From Syntrophomonadaceae bacterium (GTDB taxonomy: Bacteria > Bacillota > Syntrophomonadia > Syntrophomonadales > Syntrophomonadaceae), in contig JAISWS010000167.1 in the NCBI GenBank assembly GCA_031270725.1, positions 1 through 32,902 of the forward strand: 32,902 nt of DNA. The letters run 5' to 3'. Numbering within the stretch: the stretch's first letter is position 1; each line of letters begins with the position of its first letter. Made by a program: the position numbers and the translations under genes. Under the pieces are notes generated by a model. The model saw only the letters and a list, made by a program, of their open reading frames with translations. It had not been told where the DNA came from and searched no databases. Positions 10,425-20,438 of the stretch are shown in pieces.

Positions 10425-11101
10425 CTAAGGTCCCCCGCGTTAGTCTCTGATATTATCTTGCCTTTTTCCAGAACTATTACCCTTTTGCGGGATACTTTAA
10501 CTAACTCCAAAGCATGAGTGGCCATGATTACGGTAGTGCCCTTCCGGTTTATATCATATAAAAGGTCCATAATCCCGATAGAGGTTTCCCGGTCAAGATT
10601 TCCAGTCGGTTCATCAGCTATAAGTATGACCGGGCGATTAATTAAAGCCCTGGCAATCCCGATTCTTTGCTGTTCTCCGCCTGAAAGCTGTCCTGGAAAT
10701 GATTTTTCCTTGCCGATAAGCCCCACCATACTTAAAACGTCTAACACCCTGGGGCGGATTTCTTTTGTTTTAGCTCCGATAACTTCCATAGCAAAAGCGA
10801 CGTTTTCAAAAACTGTCTTGTTTTCCAATAACTTAAAATCCTGGAATATCATTCCGATAGATCTCCTCATTATAGGAATTTGACTTTTTTTCATACGGAT
10901 AATACTGTGGGAATTTATGAATATTTGGCCCCGCGAAGGTATCTCTTCCCGATTAAGAAGTTTAGTAAAAGTAGATTTTCCCGCTCCGCTATGCCCCATT
11001 AAAAAAACAAATTCACCCCGATTTATTTTTATAGAAACGTCGTCTAAAGCCTTAACTCCGTTGGGATAAATTTTCGAAACATTATAAAATTGAACTAACA
11101 T
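10421..11101 (-). CDS. ftsE: Cell division ATP-binding protein FtsE
   Basis: Walker A GHSGAGKST, signature LSGGEQQR, Walker B VILIADEPTGNLD. Confidence 0.96.
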   Translation of the reverse strand: MLVQFYNVSKIYPNGVKALDDVSIKINRGEFVFLMGHSGAGKSTFTKLLNREEIPSRGQIFINSHSIIRMKKSQIPIMRRSIGMIFQDFKLLENKTVFENVAFAMEVIGAKTKEIRPRVLDVLSMVGLIGKEKSFPGQLSGGEQQRIGIARALINRPVILIADEPTGNLDRETSIGIMDLLYDINRKGTTVIMATHALELVKVSRKRVIVLEKGKIISETNAGDLR

Positions 11102-11174
11102 TAATTATCCAGTTACCCCCAGAGAACATTTATGTTTTCAAATATTCTACAAAAATCCTGTAAAACCTTTTGAA

Positions 11175-12113
11175 TTATCCTTTTAAATCAAGTAATTTGT
11201 GGATATTAGTCATGATTTGTTCGGTGTTCAGGCCATAAAAATCCAAGAGCTCGGCCGGTTTGCCTGATTGTCCGAATACATCAGGCAAACCCATGCGCAG
11301 AACCGGAACAGGATAACATGAACAGAGCGTTTCGCAAACGGCGCTGCCCAAACCGCCGATAATGCTGTGTTCTTCTACCGTCAAAACAGCGCCGCTTCTT
11401 TTGGCTGCCTGAACGATTAGCGCTTCATCCAAGGGTTTAAGTGAATACATGTCCACAACTCCCACATTGAGCCCCTGATTTTCCAGAAGCTCCGCTGCTT
11501 GCAGAGACGGTTCCACCATGATGCCGCAAGCGATAATAACGGCGTCGGTTCCTGTTTTTAATTCGCTGCCTTTGCCTATTTGAAAATCGTAATTTTCATC
11601 ATAAATGACCGGAACCTGGGGACGCCCTAAACGCAGATAACAGGGACCGCCGCTCTCATATACGGCAGTTACGGCTTTTTTTACGGCTACGGCGTCAGCC
11701 GGTACAATAACTTTCATATTAGGAACGGAACGCATCAAAGCTATATCTTCCACCGCTTGATGTGAGCCCCCGTCTTCACCCACAGTTATTCCGGCGTGAG
11801 TGGCGGCTACGGTCACATTCAATTTTCCGTATGCCAGCGAATTGCGAATCTGCTCAAAAGCGCGTCCGGTCGCAAATATAGCAAAAGAACTGGCAAAAAC
11901 TTTTTTACCGCTGGCCGCTAACCCGGCTGCCATTCCTATCATATTTTGTTCAGCGATACCGGCGTTGATAAAGCGTTCGGGAAAAACTTTAGCAAAATCG
12001 ATCGTTTTAGTTGATTTGGACAGATCAGCGTCCAAAACCAGCACATCGTCATATTTACGGCCTAATTCTACCAGAGCCTGTCCATAAGCGTCACGGGTCG
12101 CAATTTTTTCCAA
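11175..12113 (-). CDS. Transketolase, C-terminal subunit
   Basis: MEKIATRDAYGQALVELGRKYDDVLVLDADLSKSTKT...FINAGIAEQNMIGMAAGLA; pyrimidine-binding plus C-terminal domains only. Confidence 0.94.
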   Translation of the reverse strand: MEKIATRDAYGQALVELGRKYDDVLVLDADLSKSTKTIDFAKVFPERFINAGIAEQNMIGMAAGLAASGKKVFASSFAIFATGRAFEQIRNSLAYGKLNVTVAATHAGITVGEDGGSHQAVEDIALMRSVPNMKVIVPADAVAVKKAVTAVYESGGPCYLRLGRPQVPVIYDENYDFQIGKGSELKTGTDAVIIACGIMVEPSLQAAELLENQGLNVGVVDMYSLKPLDEALIVQAAKRSGAVLTVEEHSIIGGLGSAVCETLCSCYPVPVLRMGLPDVFGQSGKPAELLDFYGLNTEQIMTNIHKLLDLKG

Positions 12114-12155
12114 TTACGCTCCTCCTAACTATCAGTTAATAAATTACTTTCTTTT

Positions 12156-13007
12156 TTAAAGAGCGCTTTGCTGTGCATAAAGCTCCTTTAAAGCGCGTTC
12201 TGTTTCATCCGGGCCAGGAGCGGCTCCATGCCATTCAACTTTGTTTTCCATAAACGAACATCCTTTACCCTTTATCGTCCGTGCCAGCAATAAAACAGGC
12301 TGGCCTTTAATACGCCGGGCTTGCTCTAAAGCAGAAACGATTTGTTCAAAATCATGTCCGTCGGCAATTACAAAAGCAGCCCAGCCAAAGGCATTAAATT
12401 TATCCAGTATAGGTTCCACCGACATTACATCCCGCAGGGGGCCGTCAATCTGTAAATTATTATTATCAACAATAGCCGTCAGATTATCTAATTTATAATG
12501 GGCGGCGGCCATTGCCGCTTCCCAAACCATTCCTTCCTGCAATTCCCCGTCTCCCAGTAAAGCGTAGACCCGGTGCGCTTTTTTATCAATTTTGGCCGCC
12601 AGAGCCATACCAACCGCCCACGAAAACCCTTGTCCCAAAGAGCCGGTGGAAGCGTCTACTCCAGCCAGCTTCAGGTAATCCGGATGCCCTTGCAAAGGGC
12701 TGCCTAATTTACGCAGTCCGGCCAGCAAATCTTTGGGGAAATAGCCGCGTTCAGCCAAAGTCGCATATAGAGCGGGGGCGGCGTGCCCCTTGCTGAGTAC
12801 GAAACGATCCCGATCCTGCTTGTCAGGGTGCTGCGGGTCAATATTCAATTCATAAAAATATAAACTCGCCAAAATGTCTACCGCTGACAAAGAACCTCCG
12901 CTGTGGCCTGACCCTGATAAGCCCAGCATTTTAATCAGCTCTGTGCGAATTATCAAAGCTTTGTGGTAAAGCAATTCCCGTGTTTCCGCTTTTAATGTGT
13001 TACTCAA
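12156..13007 (-). CDS. Transketolase, N-terminal subunit
   Basis: SGHSGGSLSAVDILASLYFY, LSKGHAAPALYATLAERGYF, GDGELQEGMVWEAAMAA...VDNNNLQIDG ThDP motif. Confidence 0.94.
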   Translation of the reverse strand: MSNTLKAETRELLYHKALIIRTELIKMLGLSGSGHSGGSLSAVDILASLYFYELNIDPQHPDKQDRDRFVLSKGHAAPALYATLAERGYFPKDLLAGLRKLGSPLQGHPDYLKLAGVDASTGSLGQGFSWAVGMALAAKIDKKAHRVYALLGDGELQEGMVWEAAMAAAHYKLDNLTAIVDNNNLQIDGPLRDVMSVEPILDKFNAFGWAAFVIADGHDFEQIVSALEQARRIKGQPVLLLARTIKGKGCSFMENKVEWHGAAPGPDETERALKELYAQQSAL

Positions 13008-13018
13008 AGTTTCCTCCT

Positions 13019-14126
13019 CTAAGCCTTATAAACGTTCTTTTGTTGTAAAACACCATAAATCAAATCGTCAATTTCCCCGTCCATAACTGCCTGTACTTGT
13101 CCTATTTCTATATTAGTGCGGTGGTCTTTGACTAAAGAAAACGGATTCATAGTATAAGACCTAATCTGGCTACCCCAAGCAATTTCTTTATATTCACCCT
13201 TAAATTTTTGCAGCATATCTTCATTGGCTTTTTGTTTGAGGGTAAAGAGCTTGGCCTGCAATATTTTCATCGCGGCCAGACGGTTGGCATGCTGTGATCT
13301 TTGGTTCTGACACTGAACCACCAGCCCGGTAGGCAAATGCGTAATACGCACGGCTGAATCGGTCTTGTTCACATGCTGGCCTCCGGCGCCGCTGGAACGG
13401 TAAGTATCTATCTGTAAATCCTCGCTGTTGATGACAATTTCCAAATCCTCGTCAATTTCAGGCAAAGCTGATAAAGAGGCAAAAGAAGTATGCCTCCGCC
13501 CGGAAGCGTCAAAAGGGGAAATCCTTACCAGACGGTGAACTCCCTCTTCACATTTCAGTTTACCGTAAGCGTACAGCCCTTTTACCAAAAAGGTTACACT
13601 TTTTATCCCCGCTTCATCACCGGCCAATAAATCCAAAATTTCCGTTTGATAGCCTGAGGTTTCCGCCCAGCGCGTATACATGCGCAACAGCATTTCCACC
13701 CAGTCCTGGGCTTCAGTGCCTCCGGCTCCGGCATGCAAAGAGATGATAGCGTTCAGTTTATCGTGCTCGCCGGAAAACAAAACTAAGAGCTCAAACTCCC
13801 GATAGTCATGCAATAATTTTTTCAAATCGGCGTCTATCTCGGAAATGAACTCTTCCTCATGTTCTTTTTCCGCCATCTCGATAAAATCCCGGATATAATT
13901 AACTCTGCTCCATAAATCCTTGAATTTATTTACATTTGCTTCCAAAAAACTTATTTCTTTCAGAACTTTTTGCGCTTCAGTATTATTGCCCCAAAAATCG
14001 ACGGCGGAAGTTTTTATCCGCAGCTGCTCCAAAGCATCCGTTTTTCCGTCAATGTCAAAGAGATTCCCTCATTTCGGCTAATTTTTTGAATATCTCGGAA
14101 CATGTGGCTTTGGGATCTTCAATCAT
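13019..14126 (-). CDS. prfB: Peptide chain release factor 2, programmed +1 frameshift at CTT TGA C
   Basis: GGQ motif in SSGAGGQHVNKTDSAVR; first frame ATG at 14126 gives MIEDPKATCSEIFKKLAEMRESL then TGA (14057-14055); +1 shift continues DIDGKTDALEQLRIKTSAVDFWGNN into the track ORF. Confidence 0.95.
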
Positions 14127-14175
14127 AGTTATCGCTCCTTTGTTTCCGGCTTGGTAAATATGTTGTTTCTTGCAA

Positions 14176-15006
14176 TCAAATGTTAGCAGCCGGCGTCTCA
14201 AAATAATCATATTTTGCCTTTAATATTACAATATCCACGCGTCTATTCATAGACCTAGTTAAATTATCTTCATTAGGGACTAAAGGGCGATATTCCCCAT
14301 AGCCGATAACGGAAATGCGCTCTGCCGGAACCAAGCCCTCTTCGCTCAAAACATGAACGACATTAGTAGCTCGCAAAACCGACAGCTCCCAGTTAGAAGG
14401 GAAACGGGAATTATTGATAGGTAAATTGTCCGTATGCCCTTCCACGCGAATAAAATTAGGAACGTCCATTAAAATGTTCCCCACCTGGATGATTAAATTG
14501 CGGGCACGGCTGGTCAGCTGGTCAGAACCGCTTTCAAATAATAAATTATCCTTGAGACTTATCACCAGCCCCCGTTCCTGCTGATAAATAATTATTTCAT
14601 CGCTCAGCTTAGGAAGCGGCAAAGCTCCGTTTTGCTGTTGTTCGGCATTTTGAAGGTCTTCATTTGCTATGTATTGATTTATACTGTCCATGACAGAGTT
14701 TATTTGCGCTTGTTCTTGCCTGATTTCGTTCAATATGTCTTCATCACCTTGGCTTTGCTGCGTATCATCCTGTGGTATGGCGATATTGGGGAAATCGAAT
14801 ACCGATGCCTGGCCGTTGAAAACCATACTTAAAGCATTGGCCATTTGGGCGTATTTATTTATATCTACCTGGCTCATAGAATACATAATTACAAAAAACA
14901 CCATAAGTAATGTAATGAAATCAGCATAACTTAAAAGCCAGCGTTCCATCCCGCCGCCGCCTTCTTCTCCGCCTTCATTTTTTTTCTTCTTTTTGGATTT
15001 TGACAT
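14176..15006 (-). CDS. motB: Flagellar motor protein MotB (OmpA-like)
   Basis: N-terminal TM ERWLLSYADFITLLMVFFVIMYS; IRVEGHTDNLPINNSRFPSNWELSVLRATNVV peptidoglycan-binding domain. Confidence 0.93.
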   Translation of the reverse strand: MSKSKKKKKNEGGEEGGGGMERWLLSYADFITLLMVFFVIMYSMSQVDINKYAQMANALSMVFNGQASVFDFPNIAIPQDDTQQSQGDEDILNEIRQEQAQINSVMDSINQYIANEDLQNAEQQQNGALPLPKLSDEIIIYQQERGLVISLKDNLLFESGSDQLTSRARNLIIQVGNILMDVPNFIRVEGHTDNLPINNSRFPSNWELSVLRATNVVHVLSEEGLVPAERISVIGYGEYRPLVPNEDNLTRSMNRRVDIVILKAKYDYFETPAANI

Positions 15007-15009
15007 ATC

Positions 15010-15792
15010 CTAATTCTCCTCAGCTTTACTGGTCAGTGCTTTTTTTATGTCCGCCGATAAGAAAGTCATAAGTTTTTCTCTTATTACCCTAGGGTTTTCT
15101 CCGGCCTGCACAGAAAGAATGCCTTCCAGAATCATTTCCATAAGCAGTATTTCTCTTTTCGTTTTCACTTTAATCTTATTTCCGAAAGGAATCCAAAGCA
15201 GGTTAGCGGAAGAAATACCATAAAGAGTAGCCAGAAAAGCTACCGCTATAGCACCCGATAATTCTTCCGGACTGGATAAGTTGCTGAGTACTTGTACCAT
15301 ACCCATAACCGTACCTATTATACCCATGGTAGGGCCAAAACCTCCGGCGGTCATAAAGATTTCGGTTCCTATTTTTTGCTCATCTTCATAAGCCTGTATC
15401 TCCATTTCCAGCATACTGCGGGTAAGTTCGGGGTCAGTTCCGTCTATAACCAGGTTTAACCCCCGCGCAAAAAAAGGATTTTCTATATCATTTATTTTGG
15501 CTTCCAAACTCAGCAGCCCTTCCCGACGGGCTGAATCCGCTATGGCCACTAAAGATTCCAGCACATTGGCATAATCTATTTTTTTATCTGTAAACACCGA
15601 TTTTAAAATAGCCGGCGTTTTTTTCAAATCGGCCAGAGTAAAACTCACTACGGTCGCTCCGATAGTGCCGCCGAAAACAATAATGAAAGCGGAAGGAACC
15701 ACCAGCATTGATAAAGAACCGCCTTCTTCCAAAAAACCCAACAATAACAGACCGAATCCTAATATTAGCCCGACAATACTAGTTATATCCAT
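15010..15792 (-). CDS. motA: Flagellar motor protein MotA
   Basis: MotA/ExbB proton-channel family; GGFGPTMGIIGTVMGMVQVL; adjacent to motB. Confidence 0.93.
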   Translation of the reverse strand: MDITSIVGLILGFGLLLLGFLEEGGSLSMLVVPSAFIIVFGGTIGATVVSFTLADLKKTPAILKSVFTDKKIDYANVLESLVAIADSARREGLLSLEAKINDIENPFFARGLNLVIDGTDPELTRSMLEMEIQAYEDEQKIGTEIFMTAGGFGPTMGIIGTVMGMVQVLSNLSSPEELSGAIAVAFLATLYGISSANLLWIPFGNKIKVKTKREILLMEMILEGILSVQAGENPRVIREKLMTFLSADIKKALTSKAEEN

Positions 15793-18281
15793 TAAATATT
15801 ACCTCTCCCGCAACATTTTTTATATTTTTTGCCGCTTCCGCAAGGGCATAAATCATTACGTCCTACTTTGGAAACCCTTACAGGTTTTTTTCCCTGTTCA
15901 TTTTCCTGCTTGGCTACAATCTTCTTTTCTTCCAGTTTTTGTACGACTTTCACCCTAAGCATCAGACGTACCACCGCTTCCTTAATGCTAAAAATCATAG
16001 TCTGAAAAGCTTCAAACGCCTCGAACTTATATTCTATCAAAGGGTCTTTCTGCCCGTAGCCTCTAAGCCCTATTCCGTTGCGTAACTGATCCATGGAATC
16101 TATATGGTCCATCCATTTTTCATCAATTACTTTCAGCATAATAGTTTTTTCCAATTCCCTGACCAAATCGCCGCCAAGCTCTTCTTCTCTGGCTTCATAG
16201 AAAGCATGAGTTTTTTCTTTTAATAAATCTTTTAATTCGTTTTTGGTCATGCCCAGGATATCTTCAGCCTTAAAATCCGGAACCGGAATGATATTCTGCT
16301 CCACATAGGATATAAGTCCGTTCAAATCCCATTCATCCGAATATTTTTCTTCTCCGGCAAAACCATCTACCAATTGCTCTATAACGTCATCAATCATGCT
16401 GGAAATCGTATCTTTTAAATTATCGCCATAAAGAACTTTTTTACGTTCCCCATAGATCACTTCCCTTTGCTGATTAATTACATCATCATAGCGCAATACG
16501 TTTTTACGTATGTCAAAATTATGGGATTCCACCTTTTTCTGAGCGTTTTCTATCCGCTTACTTATAATTTTGTTTTCTATCGGCATTTCATCATCCATAC
16601 CTAACCTGTCCAGCAAGCCTTCAATGCTTTCAGAGCCGAACAAGCGCATGAGGTCGTCTTCCAGAGATACATAAAAGCGGGATTCGCCAGGATCGCCCTG
16701 CCGTCCGGAACGTCCCCGTAGCTGATTATCAATCCTCCGCGCTTCATGACGTTCAGTCCCTAAAACATATAACCCTCCCTTGTTTTGGACTCCCTCGCCC
16801 AAAACAATATCGGTTCCGCGCCCCGCCATATTAGTGGCTATAGTTACCGCTCCTAACTGCCCGGCTTTAGCAATTATCTGAGCTTCCTTTTCATGATTTT
16901 TAGCGTTTAAAACCTGATGCCGGATACCTTTTTTGCCAAGCATCCTGCTTAAAATTTCAGACTTTTCGATTGACACGGTACCTACCAGAACCGGCTGCCG
17001 CTCCTGATGTTTTTCAATAATGTCCTGGACAACAGCGTTGAATTTCCCCAATTCAGACCTATATACAAAATCCGGTTTATCTTCACGGACCATTGTTTGA
17101 TTGGTAGGAATTGTCACAACATCCATACCGTAAATATTCCGGAATTCTTCTTCTTCAGTTTTAGCGGTCCCTGTCATACCGGCAATCTTTTTATACATCC
17201 TGAAATAATTCTGGAAAGTAATAGTCGCTAAAGTCTGCGATTCTTTTTCTATTTTGACTCCTTCTTTAGCCTCGATTGCCTGATGCAGGCCGTCGCTGTA
17301 ACGTCTGCCGAACATTAAGCGTCCGGTGAACTCATCAACAATTATTACCTGATTATCCTTGATAACGTAATCGCGGTCTCTTTTCATTAAAGCGTGGGCT
17401 TTCAGCCCTTGGTTCATATAATGGGCTATTTCCATGTTTTCCGACAAATTGTCAATACCAAAAAAATTTTCTACCTTTACTACCCCGTCTTCGGTCAGAG
17501 TAACCAAATGAGCTTTTTCGTCGGTAATAAAATCGGCCCCATTCTGCAGCCTAGGGACAAACCTGGCAATACTAGAATACAAATCAGTCGGTTTATCGCC
17601 TTCTCCTGATATAATCAACGGCGTTCTGGCTTCATCGATTAAAATAGAATCCACTTCGTCAACCAGAGCGAAATACAACGGCCTTTGCACCATCCGCTCC
17701 GCGTTTATCACCATGTTGTCGCGCAAATAATCAAAACCCAGTTCATTATTAGTCGCGTAAGTGATATCGCTCGCGTAAGCCGCTTTTCTTGCCGCATAAT
17801 CCAGCCCGTGGACTATAAGCCCTACGGTCAGCCCGCAAAACTCATAAACCGGCGCCATCCAGGCTGAGTCACGGGCGGCTAAATAATCATTTACCGTAAC
17901 TATATGGACGCCCTCACCGGTTAAAGCATTGAGATAAGCCGGCAGAGTCGCTACCAGAGTTTTTCCTTCCCCGGTCTTCATCTCAGCGATACGCCCCTGG
18001 TGGAGTATGATTCCCCCGATAAGCTGAACGTCAAAATGCCTCATCCCCAAAGTACGCCGTGAAGCCTCCCGCACCAACGCAAAAGCCTCGGGTAATATAT
18101 CGTTTAATTCTGCGCCTTCCTTTAACCGTTGTCTGAATTCCTCGGTTTTTGCAGGAAATTCTTCATCTGGTAAATTTTGGATTTCTGGTTCCAGGGAATT
18201 TATATTTTGCACGAAAGGGCGAATTTTTTTTATTTCTTTTTCATCATCGTCAAGCAGATTTTTTAAAAAATTTTTTAACAT
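15792..18281 (-). CDS. secA: Preprotein translocase ATPase SecA
   Basis: [40 protein letters not shown]-terminal [14 protein letters not shown]; stop overlaps the motA start as TAATG. Confidence 0.97.
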   Translation of the reverse strand: MLKNFLKNLLDDDEKEIKKIRPFVQNINSLEPEIQNLPDEEFPAKTEEFRQRLKEGAELNDILPEAFALVREASRRTLGMRHFDVQLIGGIILHQGRIAEMKTGEGKTLVATLPAYLNALTGEGVHIVTVNDYLAARDSAWMAPVYEFCGLTVGLIVHGLDYAARKAAYASDITYATNNELGFDYLRDNMVINAERMVQRPLYFALVDEVDSILIDEARTPLIISGEGDKPTDLYSSIARFVPRLQNGADFITDEKAHLVTLTEDGVVKVENFFGIDNLSENMEIAHYMNQGLKAHALMKRDRDYVIKDNQVIIVDEFTGRLMFGRRYSDGLHQAIEAKEGVKIEKESQTLATITFQNYFRMYKKIAGMTGTAKTEEEEFRNIYGMDVVTIPTNQTMVREDKPDFVYRSELGKFNAVVQDIIEKHQERQPVLVGTVSIEKSEILSRMLGKKGIRHQVLNAKNHEKEAQIIAKAGQLGAVTIATNMAGRGTDIVLGEGVQNKGGLYVLGTERHEARRIDNQLRGRSGRQGDPGESRFYVSLEDDLMRLFGSESIEGLLDRLGMDDEMPIENKIISKRIENAQKKVESHNFDIRKNVLRYDDVINQQREVIYGERKKVLYGDNLKDTISSMIDDVIEQLVDGFAGEEKYSDEWDLNGLISYVEQNIIPVPDFKAEDILGMTKNELKDLLKEKTHAFYEAREEELGGDLVRELEKTIMLKVIDEKWMDHIDSMDQLRNGIGLRGYGQKDPLIEYKFEAFEAFQTMIFSIKEAVVRLMLRVKVVQKLEEKKIVAKQENEQGKKPVRVSKVGRNDLCPCGSGKKYKKCCGRGNI

Positions 18282-18334
18282 GTTTTTATGCTCCTATCTT
18301 CGTTAAAGCTGACAACAGCTGATTTACTCCGGTT

Positions 18335-18362
18335 TAAAAAAGAGGAACATTTATGTTCCTCT
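18335..18362 (-). terminator. Intrinsic terminator between hpf and secA
   Basis: Minus strand AGAGGAACAT-aa-ATGTTCCTCT followed by TTTTT. Confidence 0.82.
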
Positions 18363-18412
18363 ATAATTTGTACATTAATTTTATATTAACATTTTAAAGC
18401 AATTCATAGCAA

Positions 18413-18976
18413 CTAATCAAAATCCGGCTCTATTAAACCAAAATCACCATTTTTTCTTTTATATACCACATTTACTTCATCGGTATTGGCATTAAAAAAT
18501 ACAAAGAAATTATGCCCCAGCATGTTCATCTGCATGATAGCCTCTTCCTCATCCATCGGCTTTAAGGCAAAGCGCTTGGAGCGGACAATTTTAAATTTCT
18601 CCAAATTTTCCTGTTCAGCCGGCTCCGCTTTGATCTGAGATTTAATTTCATCGGCCAAAGCCCGTTTAAGGCCCGCGCCGCGGCCATGCCGGTAAAGCTT
18701 GGTTTTATATTTATCAATTTGTTTTTCGAGTTTTTCCTCCACTGAATCTATAGCGGTGTACATATCATTGGTAGTTTCTTCGCCTCTTAAAATAATGCCG
18801 TTCAGCGGAATCGTCACTTCTATAGTGTGGCGCGCGCCCTCTACCGACATTAATACCTGAGCCCCCTTAACATTGTCAAAATATTTTTCCAGCTTAGACA
18901 GCCTTCTGGTAGCATATTCTTTAAGTTCCTCCGAAACCTCCATACGACGGCCTCTTATTTCAAAATTCAAAATCAT
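18413..18976 (-). CDS. hpf: Long-form ribosome hibernation-promoting factor
   Basis: N-terminal HPF domain plus C-terminal KRFALKPMDEEEAIMQMNMLGHNFFVFFNANTDEVNVVYKRKNGDFGLIEP. Confidence 0.95.
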   Translation of the reverse strand: MILNFEIRGRRMEVSEELKEYATRRLSKLEKYFDNVKGAQVLMSVEGARHTIEVTIPLNGIILRGEETTNDMYTAIDSVEEKLEKQIDKYKTKLYRHGRGAGLKRALADEIKSQIKAEPAEQENLEKFKIVRSKRFALKPMDEEEAIMQMNMLGHNFFVFFNANTDEVNVVYKRKNGDFGLIEPDFD

Positions 18977-19167
18977 ATCCCCCTTTCATTCGTTAAATAT
19001 TTTTTATTGACGTATTGCCTTACTCATATCTGAAAACACGTTGCTTATGCGGTTCACCATTGCTATGTAAGGACCAGGATAAGTTTTGTTTATTAAAATA
19101 TACTAAAAAAAGCGGGGGTTTTCAAATAAATCCGCTATCTCCGCAAAAATTCATACCAGGCCCCAAT

Positions 19168-19638
19168 TTATTTTTTGCTGTCCAAAAACCAGGGCTCATT
19201 ATCAAAATTAGGGCTGTAGGCGGTATTGGCCTGCTGATTTTTTTTTATACGCCCCAGTTTTTTTTCTAATTCATTTTTTACGTCTGTGAGCAATTGCTGA
19301 TTTTTTTTATCCACATTCTGTATTTTTATAATGGCTTTGCTGATTTCTGCTTTTTCATCGTTAATTTTTTTTAATAATTCCGGAGCAATATTTATTTGCC
19401 GCAAACGCTCATTATGGCCATCAATAGTTTTTTCCAAATGATCTCTTTGCGCGAAAAACTCATTCAGGCGCGAATAACTGTTTACATTATCCTCTTTTTC
19501 TTCCTCGCCGGCCGCGTCTTCGTACAATGTCTGCAATACATCATTTTGCCGGCCGGATAATGACAGCATGGCATTGTAAAGAGCGCGCAGTTCCGAATAA
19601 ATATTGAAAACATCCATATCAGTGAAATTCCTTCCCAT
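19168..19638 (-). CDS. Small coiled-coil flagellar chaperone-like protein (FliT-like by position)
   Basis: Helical and charged; sits directly after fliS and before hpf-secA, as fliT does in Bacillus-type gene order; weak sequence signature. Confidence 0.5.
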   Translation of the reverse strand: MGRNFTDMDVFNIYSELRALYNAMLSLSGRQNDVLQTLYEDAAGEEEKEDNVNSYSRLNEFFAQRDHLEKTIDGHNERLRQINIAPELLKKINDEKAEISKAIIKIQNVDKKNQQLLTDVKNELEKKLGRIKKNQQANTAYSPNFDNEPWFLDSKK

Positions 19639-19640
19639 AC

Positions 19641-20069
19641 TCAGCCTGAAATATTAACCTTCTTTAACGAGGTATTTTGAACGGACGCTTGGTTCGGGCC
19701 TAAATTTTTGACGGCTTCCTCCCAAGTCTCGTACATCTGGTTAAAATAGTCCAAAACCTCATCAAGGATATCCACATCTTTTTTTACATTGGCGGCTATT
19801 AGCTGCTGCAAAAAGTAATCGTACAAAGACATGAGATTATGAGATATGTCATACTCCATTTTTAAAGTGGACATCAATTCAGCCACGATTTCCTGTACCG
19901 TAACGATGTTTAAATGCGCTTTGTTCATGTCGTTATCATTAATAGCAATTTTGGCGTTATTTAAACTTTTAATAGCTCCGCTGAAAAGCATTAACAGCAA
20001 CCTGCCGGGGCTGGTAGTTTCTATACTGGTTTTTTTATATTGCAAATACGCCTGATTATTTATTTCCAA
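19641..20069 (-). CDS. fliS: Flagellin export chaperone FliS
   Basis: AYLQYKKTSIETTSPGRLLLMLFSGAIKSLNNAKIAI...NIVTVQEIVAELMSTLKMEYDISHNLMSLYDYFLQQL; TTG start with a GGGAGGGA RBS. Confidence 0.92.
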   Translation of the reverse strand: MEINNQAYLQYKKTSIETTSPGRLLLMLFSGAIKSLNNAKIAINDNDMNKAHLNIVTVQEIVAELMSTLKMEYDISHNLMSLYDYFLQQLIAANVKKDVDILDEVLDYFNQMYETWEEAVKNLGPNQASVQNTSLKKVNISG

Positions 20070-20096
20070 AAAAATCCCTCCCGCATTTCTACCCTT

Positions 20097-20203
20097 TATT
20101 ATATTATCGAAACTTTTTCCAGTTGCTTAATTGGTATTTTTATCCTTTTGTTATTTTATTATATTATTGAAACTTTTTCCAGTGATTGAACCGGTATTTT
20201 TTC
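20097..20203. repeat. Two-copy 60-bp-period direct repeat upstream of fliS
   Basis: TTATTATATTAT(C/T)GAAACTTTTTCCAGT...GGTATTTTT at about 20097 and 20157. Confidence 0.85.
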
Positions 20204-20438
20204 TTTTTTTATTAGAGGCTCCCTGTCGGGATTCTTTTTATCGGGAGGGTTTAATTAAAAAATAATACCATTAATAATGACGAAGAAGCCTGAGCAAAAA
20301 AACGTACACCTTTGCCGGCTTGAGCTTTTTATCTGCGTACCAGGAACGCCGTGAATAATCCCTTTGCGCGTAAACAGCGTATCCGCGGAAGATACGCCGT
20401 TAAAACTTTTTTTATATGTTAGTTATATGTCAAAATTT

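Noticed and set aside
19015-19269. 84-aa plus-strand ORF near hpf
   Set aside because: Overlaps the end of the FliT-like gene in antisense; low-complexity; no domain.
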